Counted from the first letter of the stretch, positions 42,300 through 56,099 are shown. The stretch is 64,000 bases of DNA from Musa acuminata AAA Group (GCF_036884655.1 NC_088357.1:42106001-42170000), one strand, 5' to 3'. Numbers and translations: made by a program. The notes: generated from the sequence alone by a model not told the origin.

Positions 42300-44945
42300 T
42301 GGTCTTTGGTACCGATGTTCGACAAGAAGCAAGAGTCAACGCAAATATAACAAGGAGTCAAACTTTTATGAAATTAAAATTCTGTAATTAATCGAGACAT
42401 GTCCATTGCATTTTGAAGCACAAGTCCAAACAAGCACAGGGATGCTAATTCGGAGTGGTGTTGAGGTCAGATAGCATTGTCGATTAGGTTCGGAGTTGAT
42501 GAGATGGTTGACTTGGAATACCACTCGAGCTAGAATTGACTTGTGGCCACTCGGATGCCTCAAAAAGTCAACCCCGGATGTGTATGGATGTTAGGTGAGA
42601 GCACAACCGTTGCACCAAAAGGAAACGGAAGTGTTGAGTTCGGAAAGAAGTGGTTGCACCAAAAGAAAGGCTCTATAACTTTAGTGGACTTCTTATTTAC
42701 TAGAATTATTATTTTTTAATGCAATATTCATCTTCTAATCAAAGCAATTCATGTCAACATCTTAAATTATTCAAAACCTTGAATTTATTATTAAAGATCA
42801 TGAACTTTATTTGCTAAACCGATCGATATATTCAAACATGTATATGTATTTTCTTACGATATAAAACTCTTTTTAGTGTTGAAAGATCTCACACCCCCAA
42901 ATTAAAAAATTAAGTCGCGTTTCAATTAAGATATATAAGAGAATAATATGTGAAAAAATAAAGTAAAGGATTTGAAGAAACCAAAGGCATGAATCATTAT
43001 CTTATATGCTCTTGAAGAATAGAAACAATGATGTATAATAAAAATAAAACAGATATAAGTTAAAAATATAAAAGAATGGTAAAAATGAAGTTTAAAATTA
43101 TAAGTTTAAAACATGTGGAGTCATGTGAAGAGCAAACTCCAAATTACATGATGAAAGTATTTAAATTAAATAAACATTTTTTATTTTAAAATTCTAACAA
43201 AGAAAATTTAAAATTGAACATGAAAACAAACTCAAAAGTCATGGTTAGGCAACTTATTAGCCATGTCAGTGAGGGCAGAGAACACAAAGAACAAGAGAAT
43301 TGATTGCTTTTGCTTTAGCAAAAGTTGACTTTGGCTACAGAAGAATAAAGAACAGATGTTTGAAAGAACTCCCTCCAATGGAAGAATCCAAGTCAGAGCT
43401 GAAAGAGAATTAAGATTAACAATAAAACCAGTCCCAATAAGTAGCAGAACTTTTATGTTAAGATACAATACATACTAATCATATAAAAACACATTATAAA
43501 GCTACTGATCATGGGCTTTACACCACCATCGGAATAACAAAGCCAACATATCATCAAACATTACTTATGATCTCAATTATTATTAGTACATCTAAAATAA
43601 ATAAAACTCAGTTATTATTAGTACATCTATTAAACTTTTTATAAATTAATGTGAGCCTAAATTATATGTATTTCACTTAAGAACTTGATATTTTTGTTGA
43701 CGCTTATGATACCAAGTCAATAATAATTTTACGTCCATTAATGATGTTACTTTAATCATATCCGATGTAATAGGAAAAGTTTTGCATGATTATGATCTTA
43801 AGTATGGATGATTCCTCGTTATCTTATTTATTTATAATAACATATTTTTATACATCAATAAAATTTATATTTAAAAAAATATTATTTTACTAACTTGAAT
43901 GTTTCTTACTATTCATATCATTTATCTCCTTATTATACTTTAAGAAAAATAATTATGCATATTAAAATGCAACATCCGTCTTAAGAATTTGACAACTATT
44001 ACATACATAAAAGGTAGACAAAAGGTGCTTTGAACTTTTTCGCCCAAGATATATGCATCGCACATGAAGGATGTTAGTGCATCGAGCATTTTAATGCATG
44101 TCTTAGGTAAAAGTATCATATACGAATAAATACTTTACACGATTAAGATACATCGGATGATTTGATAATCATATATTGTACGAACGTATCATGACCAAAG
44201 AAATACTTTACCGGAGTGAGTAAGAAACCACTTTGGTCGCAAAGCTCATCTTTATGTTTGGACACAAATATATATATTATATATATATATATATATATAT
44301 TTATATTATTAATATTAATATATACAGAAATATTTCGATTATTCATAATTAAAAATTGATTTATAATTAAACTTGCAACATTTTTGTAATTTAATTTTAT
44401 TTTATTTTATCACTGTGTACTCATCATAAATGAAATAGAAGGAAAATATACATTGAAGAACGAATAAACGGTTGCACTTCTCTAAAACAGCAGGGAGATG
44501 AAACGAACATTAAAGTAAGAAGTGCTTCTTCTTCCTCCCAACCCGCCTTCTGTTTCTTTCTGCTTCCTTCGATTCCCATCTGTAGCAGCAGTGGAAGGTG
44601 AAAGGAAAAGAGTAAGACAAAAAAAGGAGGAGGCCGACAACAAAACGCCGCCACCGGCATCAGTACTCTCGGTAGGGCCCTTCCCCAGCCTCAATCTGCT
44701 CTCCCGGACTCCAATTCGGTCCTGTCTTCTCCAAAGTTTCCCATTCCCAATCCACGCGGCCACCGTTTAAACCCTTCAATCCTCCATAAACCCACTTTTC
44801 CTCAATGTTAATCCTGTTTTCGAGACAAAAGTTTGATTTTTGGGATAAAATCTTTACGTACAGGGACGGATTTTTTGAATTCAACAAGGAAAGAAGAAGT
44901 TGACTGCTACGGGTTGAATTTAGCCGTACATTCATCGATTACATC
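42300..44945. other. AT-rich intergenic DNA
   Basis: No gene is supported. A TA microsatellite lies at about 44265-44300. The last 400 bp before 44949 are less AT-rich and probably hold the promoter and leader of the next gene. Confidence 0.5.
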
Positions 44946-44948
44946 GTT

Positions 44949-45846
44949 ATGCCATCGGGTCCGAAGAAGAGGAAGGCGGCCAGGCGCAAGAAGGAGATGG
45001 CTCTCCGCCCTGCAAATCCTGCTGCTCCTCCTCGGGGTAGTTCTTTCGCCTTTCTGTCTCCTTTTATAGATGAATGCATGCGTCTCTCTGTTTTCCTACT
45101 TGAACTCGTTTGTGCTCGATGTTTCTTCAGATAGTGAGCAACACGATGATCCGGTGCCCGTTGAGGACAACAAGGAGAGCGACGGTGGATCCCCCGCATC
45201 TTCCTCCTCATCTTTAAGTCGGGAGAACCACCGTTTTCGATCTGCCGAAGCGTTGTTAGGGTCTGAAGCTGTTGCGTTTGTTAGCAGAGCAGAAGATGCG
45301 GAGAGCGGTAAAGGAGCAACCTTGGCCGAGGAAGATGACGAGGGGTCTGTTGTTGCGGGAAATGATTTAGCTTTTACGAATGCGGCTGAGTCCATCGCTG
45401 GATCAGAAGATTCGGCTTTAGAATTCGCTGAATCTGAAAAGGAAGATGAGAAACCTGCCGAGGAGACGGCTGTTTACGTCGAAAATATTGTTGCTATGAC
45501 TGAAGAGCGGGGGCCGACTGATGAGGTTGCTGCTAAGTGTTTTGAGGAGACTTCGGGCGAAGCCGCAGCGAAAGTAGTGCCGCTTCGTGATGCGGATGAG
45601 GCCCTCGAACAGCTCGGCGAGGAGAATCATGAAGCCCGCAGTGTTGATGGGAAAACTGAGACTTTGCCGACCGCTGAGGTGCTATAGTTGGTCCTTCATG
45701 GTGCATCTTTCGTCTAACTAAATTAGTGTTCTAACCAGGAATGCCTTGAATGTATGTAGGTTGAGCTCCCTGCTACACCTTTGCATCACGCAACCTGGTG
45801 GAATTGCTGCGGCTTGCTTGATGTTTTTGCAGGTTCTAGGAGATAG
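44949..45846 (+). CDS. plant-specific small protein, basic N-terminus, acidic middle, conserved-looking WWNCCGLLDV tail
   Basis: Exons 44949-45036, 45131-45678 and 45760-45846 give 240 aa. Exon 1 encodes MPSGPKKRKAARRKKEMALR, a strongly basic start that could be a nuclear signal. Exon 2 is acidic and low in aromatic residues, with an ESDGGSPASSSSS stretch. Exon 3 ends ATWWNCCGLLDVFAGSRR. The exon 1-2 junction is GGG|GTAGTT ... TTCTTCAG|AT in phase. Exon 2 could read on to a TAG at 45687. I prefer splicing at GAG|GTGCTA to TATGTAG|GTT, because it adds a WW-CC-rich end that resembles the C-terminus I recall for this family. That donor is weak, so the tail is less certain than the body. Function unknown. 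The ORF that ignores the first intron would start in 'atgaatgcatg' and is not real. Confidence 0.7.
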
Positions 45847-47942
45847 ATTCAGGTAAATATTCTAGTCAGAGAACTCGGTAGAGAGTGGCTCTTTGGCCAG
45901 AATTCATCTTGTGCTCTGCAGGTCAAATTTCTTATATCTATGTAATCCTGCAATTGTATTGCATTGGTAAACTTGTTCTCTACCTGTAGCAAACGTGATT
46001 TTGCATGCTTATTGCTTCAACTGTACATGGATGTTCAACTTATGTTTGCATTTTCAAATCTAATATTTGGAAAAGCCTTAAAACTGAAGTCAAGTTACAA
46101 CGATTTTGGTGAAAGTTTGTCAGATCCTGATTAGAGTTAAATGTTATTTTCAGGACTGCTGAAATGAGAATAGGCATAAATGAATTGAATGAGCAATTGC
46201 CTTAACCGGACACATGTACTTTAACAAAATTGATATCTGAGAAGGATGTGGGTGATAACAACTATAGGTCAGTGGATTGAAATGTTGAGAAATATGGAGT
46301 ATAATTTCAGAGCAAGTTGCTTTGGAACTAAATAAGGATAAATGTGGAGATTGTCATCCAACTTAGATTAAGAGCAGACAAATATTAAATAAGATTATGA
46401 TGGTCATATTAGTCTATGCTACAGGAAATTGGTTATCAGCAATGTGATAATTTAGAATTTATGAGGATGGATGAATTGGAATATTACATGTGCAGATACC
46501 TCTAATTGAATGAAGCTTCCTGGAGAAGGATTTTCACTTAGCCTTCCAACATCCAACATCCATTTTGACTGTTGAATGTTTTGTGTAATACTTCACAAAT
46601 GCTTATGATTTGGGAAAATCATTCCGAGAAAGGACTTACCTATGCCAAATGACAATCTTTGCAAAGATTAGATGGTTAAGATACTGGTACCCTTAGCCAC
46701 CTTAGTTCCATGAGAGCTTTCCTAATGGCGGAAATCTTAAAAGGTAATGTTAGATCTGTCGCACTGATAAATTGTAGAGTTACCTGGGGATGATTATTCA
46801 TCCAGAGTGCATTAGCCTTAATATCTACCGAGTTGTTATGTTATATATGCAATATTTGTTGCATAGTACTTCTGAGTTTGAGATAGTCTCGGTTATGATT
46901 GAATTTATATCACACATGAGGATAGCAATGATCAACCATAATTTAACAATTTCAGGCAAGTAGAGGTCACATTGACCTGAGCAAAACCAACAAAATTTAA
47001 CAAGTAAATGTCAACAATTACAGAACCTCTGTGATATTGTATTAGTTATAGCGACCTGATTGGGGGCTTTAGATAGGATACTTAGCTATCCCACCATCCA
47101 TTTATGTTTTCTGAGGAAAATTTCAGCTAAATTTCTGTCTGTGTGCGGGAGATAAACTTTTAGAATTTATTTCTCTAATTTGTGGTCTGCTCTTTGTTTC
47201 TTAATTTGCATGGTTTCCTTTTTTTTTTTTGGTTATGCTCAATATTGTAGATGGTAGTACTATTTCTTACTGTAAATCTTAATAGTTTTTTGGCCACATT
47301 ATCCCTCTAAATCCCTTTCTGTATCTCTTCTCATACAAAAAGAAAAATCCTTGCTCTTCTTTTGAGGTTAATCCTGGTGAAAGTGCCTCACACAGAAACT
47401 TGATTATAGAGTTTTTAAAAATAATTCAGATATCAAACTTGTTTGTAAATAAGGACTTCCAAATGCTGAACTTGCGTTTGATTTCTAGGTATTTTTGCAA
47501 AAAAATTATCTCCTTGCAGGGAACTGTTGTGCAATATGTCACTTACTACTTTATATCAATGTGGTTTTCTTTTGTTTTTATTTTTTAATATAGGTCACTG
47601 TCATTTCTAATGGAAGCAGCAAATGGAGTATCTTCATATACAAGATTGTTTAATAGAAGATGCATAATTTGTAATTGGAACTAGCAATCTTTACTCTTTG
47701 GAATTCAATTTTAACTGTTTAAAAAATATGTTGATCCACTAAAACTAATTAATATATCATCAAACATTCAACTAAACTAAGACTGGTGAGCAGAATAACC
47801 TGTACTCTGTCTCATTGTTTATTAGTGAATCTGCAATCTCAAGGCTGCATCTTTCTCCTCTTCAAATCGTTTGCATCTTTTAACTTCTTAGAAACTGACT
47901 CTGAATTTACTGTTTATTCAGTAGATGAAGATGTAGGAATTT

Positions 47943-47979
<37 letters not shown>

Positions 47980-50660
47980 TTATATCAATCAATATTGGAA
48001 GTACTGGGCATCTCATTTTCTTGATTTCTTCATCACATTTATGTTTAGCTTTGGTAATGTAGCACCCTGCAAAGCTCTCCTGGTTTTTATCTGCTGAAGC
48101 AAATGTGCTTCCTGATTTCTTTTGAATAGGAAGTCTGTGTGCCATTTGATTTTAGTAAGAATCTTATTATTCTTTGCCAATATAACAATTTAAGTGTTAA
48201 AGCCCTTAAAGATCTCTTGTTTAGAGATAATGCTTGCTCTGTTTTGCAGCTTGATCCCATTTTTTCCTTTTGCTTTTCTGTATGGTAGGTCTTGTTGTTA
48301 CCACCCACTCATGGTCTAATATCTTGCAATTTTGAGATGCAGAATCAGATGGATGCTTTAGTTCCTCCACAAAGATTAACAGGACTCATCAAGACTGGTT
48401 GCAGTATTATAGTTTTAGTAGTTAGATTAAACTAGTACTGATTGTTGGTTCTTGTGAGATCTTGACAAGCAAATCAGTGATAGTGGTCATTATCTTTTCT
48501 CCTTCATGTAAGATCAAAACTTGCATGCTTGTGGATTTATTTTGAGAAACTTTGTCACTCCCGAAAAAGAAGTTTTGGGGCCAAGTATACATCAAACACA
48601 AGATTAACTTGGCATTTTGCAGGAGATTTAGATAGTCCCATGTTATCACTTACAATTTGAATGTCTGTATGCAACTCATTTTGGATGAAGGAGACATCAA
48701 TGGCCTTTTTGCGTGTGAAGCCAACACCAAACCTCTTCTGCATGGTTGCATCCTACCCATTATGTTGCCATCCCTCTCTGCAAGTGGAAGAACAGCCAAT
48801 GCCATTCACCTACTGGTCACTCTCTGCTCCTCCCTGATGACACCAGTGGATAAGTTGGAAGAGATAACAAGAGATATCTTTTTGAGTTGCAGACAAAGGA
48901 GAGAGAACAAACAGGAGGGCAAGATTAGGCAACAACATTGCACATATGAACAAACATGCCAGCTTCAAAAACATGTACTATATCTCAGTGCCAACAAAAC
49001 ATGGTTCATTTGACTGTTTGAGACACCACACATGATTCTTATTGCCCACCTCTTTGTTTTCTTCCATCCACACTTGCCAGAGAATAGAGACAAGTGCAGT
49101 TCAGTGTGGAGGCAGGACACAGGGTGGTGGTGGTGCCTCATCTGTCTTGAATGATGCCTTACCACCACAACTTGCACATTTTCCTCCCATTCATATTTAC
49201 TTCGTTGAGATACCAATCTGCTACTGGAATTCTTATGACTTGATATCTCTCTGATTCTACTTCCTGAATTATGTCTTAAGAGGGAAACTCTTTGGAAAGA
49301 ATTGATTGGAATGCACTCTATATGATCAACATAGGAGAATATTTTGCCATAAGTTGTGCCTTTCTAGCAATACATTGAGTAATATTGGACCACAAGTTAG
49401 TAATAATATTAGAAGTGGGACTCATTAATTTTCTTGAGCCTATATTACTCACCTAAAATGCCTAATCCATCTAGTTTTTATAAATCAATTCAAATTTTCT
49501 CTCACTTGATACTAGACTTACATATTATTGGATCATTTTCTTAAATTTTCAAAGATGATGTAGTTTCTCACAAACCTGATCATAGAGAACCACCATATGC
49601 AAAAATTTTCATGGGTGATTTAGTTCGCTAAATAGAATGTCTTATTTTTCTTAAGGATGTGCCAGAAGATTCCTGGAAGAATGCATGAAACACAAGGGTC
49701 ATAGTGCTTCAATAATTATCATTAGTGGAAGTTCTATAAAAAGAAAATGTAAAGATCTTATCTACTTTATGACTTTTTTTTGTTTACAAAGAGTAAATGA
49801 CGAACGTAAAATTCGAGCTCAGAACCTTACGATATACTATCAAAGTTTTTATCAACTAAACTAGATAGCACCTTCTTCTACTTTATAAGTTGTGTGATGG
49901 GGAAATCCATTGCACTATACACATCAAATGATCCATCTTCTATTTACAATTCCATCATGTTGAATTGTCATACCGCGTGATTTATATTTCTACCTTGTCA
50001 TTTAGAGTTCTTGGGGTGTCATGTCAGTGTCAGTGTCATGACGGAAGCTAAATATAATTTTCTTTTATGAAAGTTCATGTGCCAAACAAATGGTGAATTC
50101 AACTGTGTTTTTCTGATCTATTTTGCCATGACAAAAGTCTCAGTTGCGTCATCAAATAGACCCAACTTATAATTTAATTCTCACATGAATTTAGAATGCT
50201 TGTTTTGATTCCACGGAAACCTTAACAGCATGCACAACACAGATAGATCCATGCAGATACAATGGCAGAACAAACGTGGATCAGTCCTCCTTTGTCCCAT
50301 CCGATTCCATACAAGCATTCTAAATTGCATGATTAATCAACAAAAATATTCCTTACAAAATAATTATTATATCGATCCACAGAACATTATATCACATATT
50401 TCGAATCATAATAAATGCGTTAATTCAGTGGCGTTCTTATTATACACAGCAACAGTCTCCAACGTGCAACACTTGGTTACGTAAATGGTCGTCTTCCCGT
50501 CGGTCTTTAGCTTGGCGCTGACCACATGGATGTTTGGTGAACGTATGAACTCGACATGCTTTCTTCGTTCAGTTCAAAGAATGGAGCAGTGCAGGGTAAC
50601 GGAATCTAACCCCGAATTCAACTGGTCACTATAGATCACATGGGAGATTCCATCGAGCTT
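45847..50660. other. intergenic DNA with a GT microsatellite
   Basis: No gene is supported in 4.8 kb. A (GT)n run of about 30 bases lies at 47948-47978. Short frames (48657-49013, 48965-49216) have no recognisable features. Dispersed low-copy repeats cannot be judged by eye. Confidence 0.5.
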
Positions 50661-50669
50661 TCCAGCGTC

Positions 50670-50677
50670 CATAAATA
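50670..50677 (+). promoter_or_regulatory. TATA-like box of the anion channel gene
   Basis: CATAAATA lies about 75 bases upstream of the ATG at 50752 and is the only TATA-like word in the proximal region. Confidence 0.45.
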
Positions 50678-50751
50678 GCCATCCACCGCCTCCTCCTTCC
50701 TCCCAAATGGTATGAAGTAGGAGACGAGCTTCTATCTGTCGGTAGCTTTCG

Positions 50752-52296
50752 ATGGAGAACAAGGAGCAACAGCTCTCCATCTCCATTCCTGTCATCTCCG
50801 CTAGGACTAGCGGAGATGTCGATCTAGATCCTTGTAGCCTTTCTCCCAAGGTGTCGATTCTCACTGGATTCCATGCCGGGTACTTCCGCATTAGCCTGTC
50901 GCTGTGCGGCCAGGCTCTGCTGTGGAAGACCCTGAGCGAGCCGGGCACCGACGCCCGTGCGCTTCGGCACGTCGTCAGGATGCTCCCCTCCGCCGCCTTC
51001 GTCCTCCTCTGGTCCGTAGCGCTCGCCTCGCTCGTCCTGCTCTGCGCCCTCTACGCCTGCCGTTGCCTCTTCAAGTTCCGGCACGTGCAGGCCGAGTTCT
51101 TGCACCACGTGGGCGTGAACTACCTCTTCGCGCCTTGGATCTCGTGGCTGCTCCTCCTGCAGTCCGCTTTCTTCCTCCGACCCGGCAGCAGCGCGGCCTA
51201 CGACGCGCTTTGGTGGGTGTTCTCGGTGCCCATTGTGGTGCTGGACCTCAAGATATACGGCCAGTGGTTCACCAAAGGGAAGCGGTTCCTCTCGGCGGTG
51301 GCCAACCCCACGAGCCAGATGACGGTGATCGCGAACCTGGTCGGGGCGAGGGCGGCCGCGAAGATGGGCCGGGAGGAGGTGGCGACGTGCATGTTCGCGG
51401 TCGGGATAGCGCACTACCTCGTGCTATTCGTAACGCTGTACCAGAGGTTTGAAGGGAGCAACAGCCTGCCGGCGATGCTCCGCCCGGTCTTCTTCCTATT
51501 CATCGCCGCGTCTAGCACGGCCAGCTTGGCTTGGAGTTCCATATCCGGCTCGTTCGATACTGCATCGAAGATGCTGTTCTATCTCTCGCTCTTCCTCCTC
51601 GCCTCCCTGGTAACGACACACATGAATCCTTTTCTTCCCTTCCCTTTCTTCTATCTCTCCGTTATCTTTCTTCAGATAATTAAGCATTCGAATGATTGAT
51701 TGATATCATTTGCATGAATAGAAACCCTATCACTGTCTTATGTTCTCTCTAATCAATGACGCTAAACAACACAGGATCGAAAGTTGCAATTTGACTCATC
51801 TGCTTGGCTTAACTACTGGTGGGTAGGACAGTAGAAACAAACGAAAAAGAATGGGGAATAATCATCATGCCCATGCTCTCTATCTCAGAGCAAACTCAAA
51901 TCTAAAGTGAAAGCCAGATGAACATACGATCTAACCAAAGAAAAGGAACATAGTAGCACAAACTGAGCATCCTCTGCATACGTCTTGTCTATTGTTTTGA
52001 CGTGGATGTTTCGACAGGTCTCGAGGCCGGCGTTGTTCAGGCGATCGATGAGGCGGTTCAGCATTACATGGTGGGCGTACTCCTTCCCGCTGAGCATGGT
52101 GGCGCTGGCGGCCACGGAATACGCCCAGGAGGTGACGGGAGCAGTGCCCAACGCGCTCATGCTGCTGCTCGCCGTGCTCTCAGTGCTGGTGATCGTCGTC
52201 TTGATGGGCTTCACGGCTGTCAAGACCGGCGATCTCTTGCCTCGTGGCGACGACGACCCCTTCGTGCCCTCAAACCAAATAGCACCCGCTGCCTGA
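50752..52296 (+). CDS. SLAH: S-type (slow) anion channel, SLAC1-homologue family
   Basis: Exons 50752-51609 and 52018-52296 join across a 408-bp GT-AG intron to give 378 aa, close to the 380-390 aa of short SLAH proteins. The N-terminus is short, followed by the family signature LTGFHAGYFRISLSLCGQAL. About ten hydrophobic helices follow, with PWISWLLLLQSAFFL, WVFSVPIVVLDLKIYGQWF, ANPTSQMTVIANLVGA and PVFFLFIAASSTASLAW. Exon 2 begins VSRPALFRRSMRRF, then ITWWAYSFPLSMVALAATEY, and ends with a short polar tail. These plasma-membrane channels conduct chloride and/or nitrate. The short N-terminus argues for the SLAH1/SLAH4-like group rather than SLAC1 or SLAH2/3, which carry long cytosolic N-termini. 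GC-rich exon 1 is typical of monocots. If the intron were unspliced, translation would stop 30 codons into it. Confidence 0.9.
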
Positions 52297-53510
52297 GGTG
52301 TTCGACGATATGAGCTTTCAAGCTCATCATTGTATTTCATGTCCGATTAACTCCTCCAGTACAGTCTTAACAAGAATAACATAAAAGTAATCTCAACTCT
52401 TTCAGATTCATTTCTCGTTGCCACTCGAATTCCCCAAGAAACCGAGTTCTTATTGAACGTCACAGTTGTTCCTCTCTAAGGGTGATGACATGGCTGAGAT
52501 GGTCGACCAATAAATCATTGTCCTCATGTTTTGTGCAGTGATATACTATACGTACAAGCTTCACCAGAGGAATTATACATCAGGAAAATAGTACGTTTTT
52601 CTCCATAGCAAGTACATATCAATAGAATATATTATCAATGGTTCAGCTCAGGTTCATATTGCTTCTCCACTTGGGAAGAATATACTGCAATTGCGAACTC
52701 TTGCTTAGCCATTTATTATCTGAAATAAAAGGATATTATTCATGTCAAAAGCATATGAGAGTTGGTATTGGTTTATACTCTTTAAAACATTCGATCTATT
52801 TCTTTCTGGTCATAAAAGGATTAAATGTTAGGTCAAATTTGGAGATCCAAACTGTGTGTATGCATAGGTTCAAGTCTTTTGGGTTGTTCTGTCAATCTTT
52901 AATATATAAAATTGACCTTAAGAAAAGCAAATTTAGGCACCCTCTGGTCTTTGTGAAATTGTAAGCACAAGGTCTAATATCATCTTTGACCACAGTCACA
53001 CTTGACCTCTTCATTCAAAACAAGGATGCCAACCTTCCAAGAAAAAATGAATGATGCATTTTGTTACTAATAACATTTATCTTACATCTTATGAGGACAT
53101 TTTAACTGATTGATGTGTTGAAAATATACTTCATGTCAGTGATGAAGATGATAGTTGAATCGAGGATTTATAGATTTTTTATCGGCTAAGCTAACTAGCA
53201 TGTCAAGGTCATGACATTGTTGAGAAGTGAGTCTTTCAAAATGAGTTGTTCTTTTCCTCCAAAGAAGACACAAAAAACAAACACAAAGAAACAAAAGTAG
53301 CTATGTGTAATAATATAGATTAAACAGGAATAAATGAAGGAGAATGTTTCCTTAGATGGACAAATGTGAAAAGTGTCGGGTTAGCTTAAATGATTGGATC
53401 CTTGTTTTATTCTTTTGATTATATATTTATATATAGCTTGTTAATTAATTAATTATATATATATATATCTAATACAATATATGGCTTACATGATATCTCT
53501 TGTTTAATAT
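52297..53510. other. intergenic, nothing recognised
   Basis: No supported gene. The 108-codon frame at 52638-52964 has no domain or splice support. Confidence 0.5.
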
Positions 53511-53519
53511 CATCCAATA

Positions 53520-53522
<3 letters not shown>

Positions 53523-53579
<57 letters not shown>
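53523..53579 (+). repeat. (GA)n microsatellite
   Basis: About 28 uninterrupted GA units. Confidence 0.95.
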
Positions 53580-53581
<2 letters not shown>

Positions 53582-53699
53582 TTAATGGACGGAAAGCTAC
53601 ACTTTAAACCCTCCTGAGTAAGAATTGCACTCTGATACATTATTGGTCCTCCTTTGATCAACAACGTCAAACTTCACGACTGCATGCACGTTCTATCGT

Positions 53700-54530
53700 C
53701 AATACACCATGATGGCATCTCTCTCTCTCTCTCACTCTTCTCTGCATTTTCGTCCTGCTGTCTCATCATGGCTTCGATGGAGAAGGATTGGTGACGAGAT
53801 ATTTAGGCACACACAAGTTGGAACCAATACCGGACTCAGACGTCGAGTGCAATCCGAGGAAGATACAGGGAGGAGGAATGCGTTCCAGCAAAGTCACACA
53901 GAAGCTTCCCTGACGCATGCGGAGAAGATGGTTTGGACCAATCGAGCGCGTGGAAGCCAAGTGGAGGATGTGACAGAGCATTGAAGGGTGGTCGAATTAC
54001 CTCCGAATTCACATCCCACAGTTCTCTGAACGAGCACGCCGGATGACTCTCACACACCCAAGAGGGACGGCATGGTGGGAACTGATGACTCACACTCTCT
54101 CTCACACACACACAAGAGGGATGGCATGATGAAAAGAGAGCCCACCATGCGTATACTTGGTGGATCAACAGCACAAGCACTAGATGATCGAGCGAGGCAT
54201 GTCACGGCAAGACGATGACGCCTCGGCAACACTTGGGAGGTGTTCTTTTGGGAGGAACTGCTGACTCATGATTAAGTTACTTGGAGAACTGCAGGTGACA
54301 GACGCCTAACGATTCCACCTTCCATGAGGCGACCGACGGACAAGACTTCGCCATGCTGGCGAAGACGATGGGACGAACGTTCCTTCTCCGATCGTTCGGT
54401 CGATGTGGCGTCGTCGTCGCACAGTGTGCTTTGCATGCTTTACGAATCAAAGCAAAGCTTGCACGGCATGACCCGAGTGTACTGCTAACGACCGATCATT
54501 GCGAAGAACGTTTGTAGAAATTGCCGGAAA
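53700..54530. other. intergenic, more GC-rich island without a called gene
   Basis: Frames at 53709-53984 (plus) and 53836-54180 (minus) overlap and lack recognisable features. 'agagggacggcatg' and 'agagggatggcatgatg' repeat about 55 bp apart near 54060 and 54115. Confidence 0.4.

Positions 54531-54531
<1 letters not shown>

Positions 54532-54597
<66 letters not shown>
54532..54597. repeat. (AT)n microsatellite
   Basis: About 33 uninterrupted AT units. Confidence 0.95.
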
Positions 54598-54598
<1 letters not shown>

Positions 54599-55004
54599 TT
54601 CGTGCTAGGATTTATTTCTTCTTGAAACACTCCAAGAATCTTAATGTACTTATCAGTCCTAATAAGATATATATGTACGCCAAAATCTATCATGATCAGC
54701 TAACAGGTGTAATCGATGGATGATGAAAGAATAAGATTCCTTGTATGTTCTTGCTATTACACATTCAATATGACGTTACGTAAACGGCATCAATCATATT
54801 ATGAATGCATGTTTCAATTATTATTAACAACAAAAGGACATGATGCCATATACTTTCATTTTCGCCGTTCGATTAATACGCTTATACTTATGTGCTTAAA
54901 TCTGATTCCTATGATTATGGCATCTAATTTGAAGTCTTGACGATGGCTTTGAGTCTTCAATGGAACAAAGGATGAACACACCCCATTGTTTTGTTGTCCA
55001 TAGC

Positions 55005-55034
55005 TGCACACGCACGCACGCGCGCACGCGCTCG

Positions 55035-55122
<88 letters not shown>
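55005..55122. repeat. compound (CG/CA)n-(CA)n-(TA)n tract
   Basis: Nearly 120 bp of alternating pyrimidine-purine: CACGCACG/CGCG, then (CA)n, then (TA)n. A single phase break lies near 55031 ('gcgctcgcg'). Confidence 0.95.
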
Positions 55123-55125
<3 letters not shown>

Positions 55126-55600
55126 TTAATTCTCTGACAAAAATTGAAAAATTGATTACACAAAAAGAAAAAAAGCTATGAATCATAATTATATAAAAAA
55201 ATTGCTTAGAGGTGAAGAAAACTTCATTTCTAATCAGTAGAATTTTGGACACAATAGCAATGACCAAAGACATCAAATGCATTGGGATCAAGACAAGTTT
55301 TCGGGACGATAACGATTCTGATTTCGATCGAAAAAGTTGACCTTCCTAGTGCTACCAAATCAAAGCCATCGTATGACGACGAACTTAAATTGTTGGATTT
55401 AAGGAACAAACAGGCACAAAGTCCATGCCACCCTCCTCCTAAAATCAAGGATGCTGAACTAGGTTTAGCTTAACCATACCTGAAAGCTGCTAGGGGTGAT
55501 GTACCTCATCATTAATGAGTCATACATGTGGATCCCACAAGTGGATCGATACTTGAAGAACTACTTGAGGTTGATTCAATCCACACTTAGAATTTTGCTG
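55123..55600. other. intergenic, nothing recognised
   Basis: The 63-codon frame at 55282-55473 has no recognisable features. Confidence 0.4.
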
Positions 55601-55607
55601 CCAATCT

Positions 55608-56098
55608 AATGATTAGGCCTACCATGCGTTTTGCACAAAGAAAGTGTGATTAATTCCAAGTCAAGATTTCAATGGGAGCATAAATAATTGCGTGTTTTGG
55701 ATCAACGATCACCATCGAACTTGAAGACAAAAAAGAAAAGCTCATCACGTCATACTCTCTTGGGACTAAAATGAGTTGTATGTGTCACCTAACTAATATT
55801 CCGATGAAAGGCACCACAAGATATATATAAACCGCAGGGAAACACAAGAAAAATCCACACGTAAAGATGCATTGTATTGTAATGAGCTAACAACAAAAAA
55901 AATTAGCTAAGTTTGTGACAGAAATGATGTTATTGAACATGTGAATCTCATAGTATAATTACCTAATAATTAGGTCTACCATGTTTTTTTGTGCAAAGAA
56001 GTGCGATTAATTTGGAGTAGAAATTCCAATAAAACAAAGAAATGCATATACATGTTTTTTTTGATGTATAATCTTCATGCGACTTGAAGACCACAAAG
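55608..56098 (+). repeat. old direct duplication, offset about 360 bp
   Basis: 'taatgattaggcctaccatg' (near 55608) and 'taataattaggtctaccatg' (near 55964) start colinear blocks. Both continue with 'gcacaaagaaagtgtgatta' / 'gtgcaaagaagtgcgatta' and later 'acttgaagac'. The copies are strongly diverged. Confidence 0.55.
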
Positions 56099-56099
56099 C

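Noticed and set aside
45070..45130. ATG at 45070 as the start of the 44.9-kb gene
   Set aside because: It lies in intron 1. The exon 44949-45036 supplies a better start and joins in phase.
50824..51452. 196-codon minus frame and 182-codon plus frame
   Set aside because: Both are antisense or off-frame shadows of the GC-rich first exon of the anion channel.
52638..52964. 108-codon plus-strand frame
   Set aside because: AT-rich, with no domain, no splice context and no neighbouring exons.
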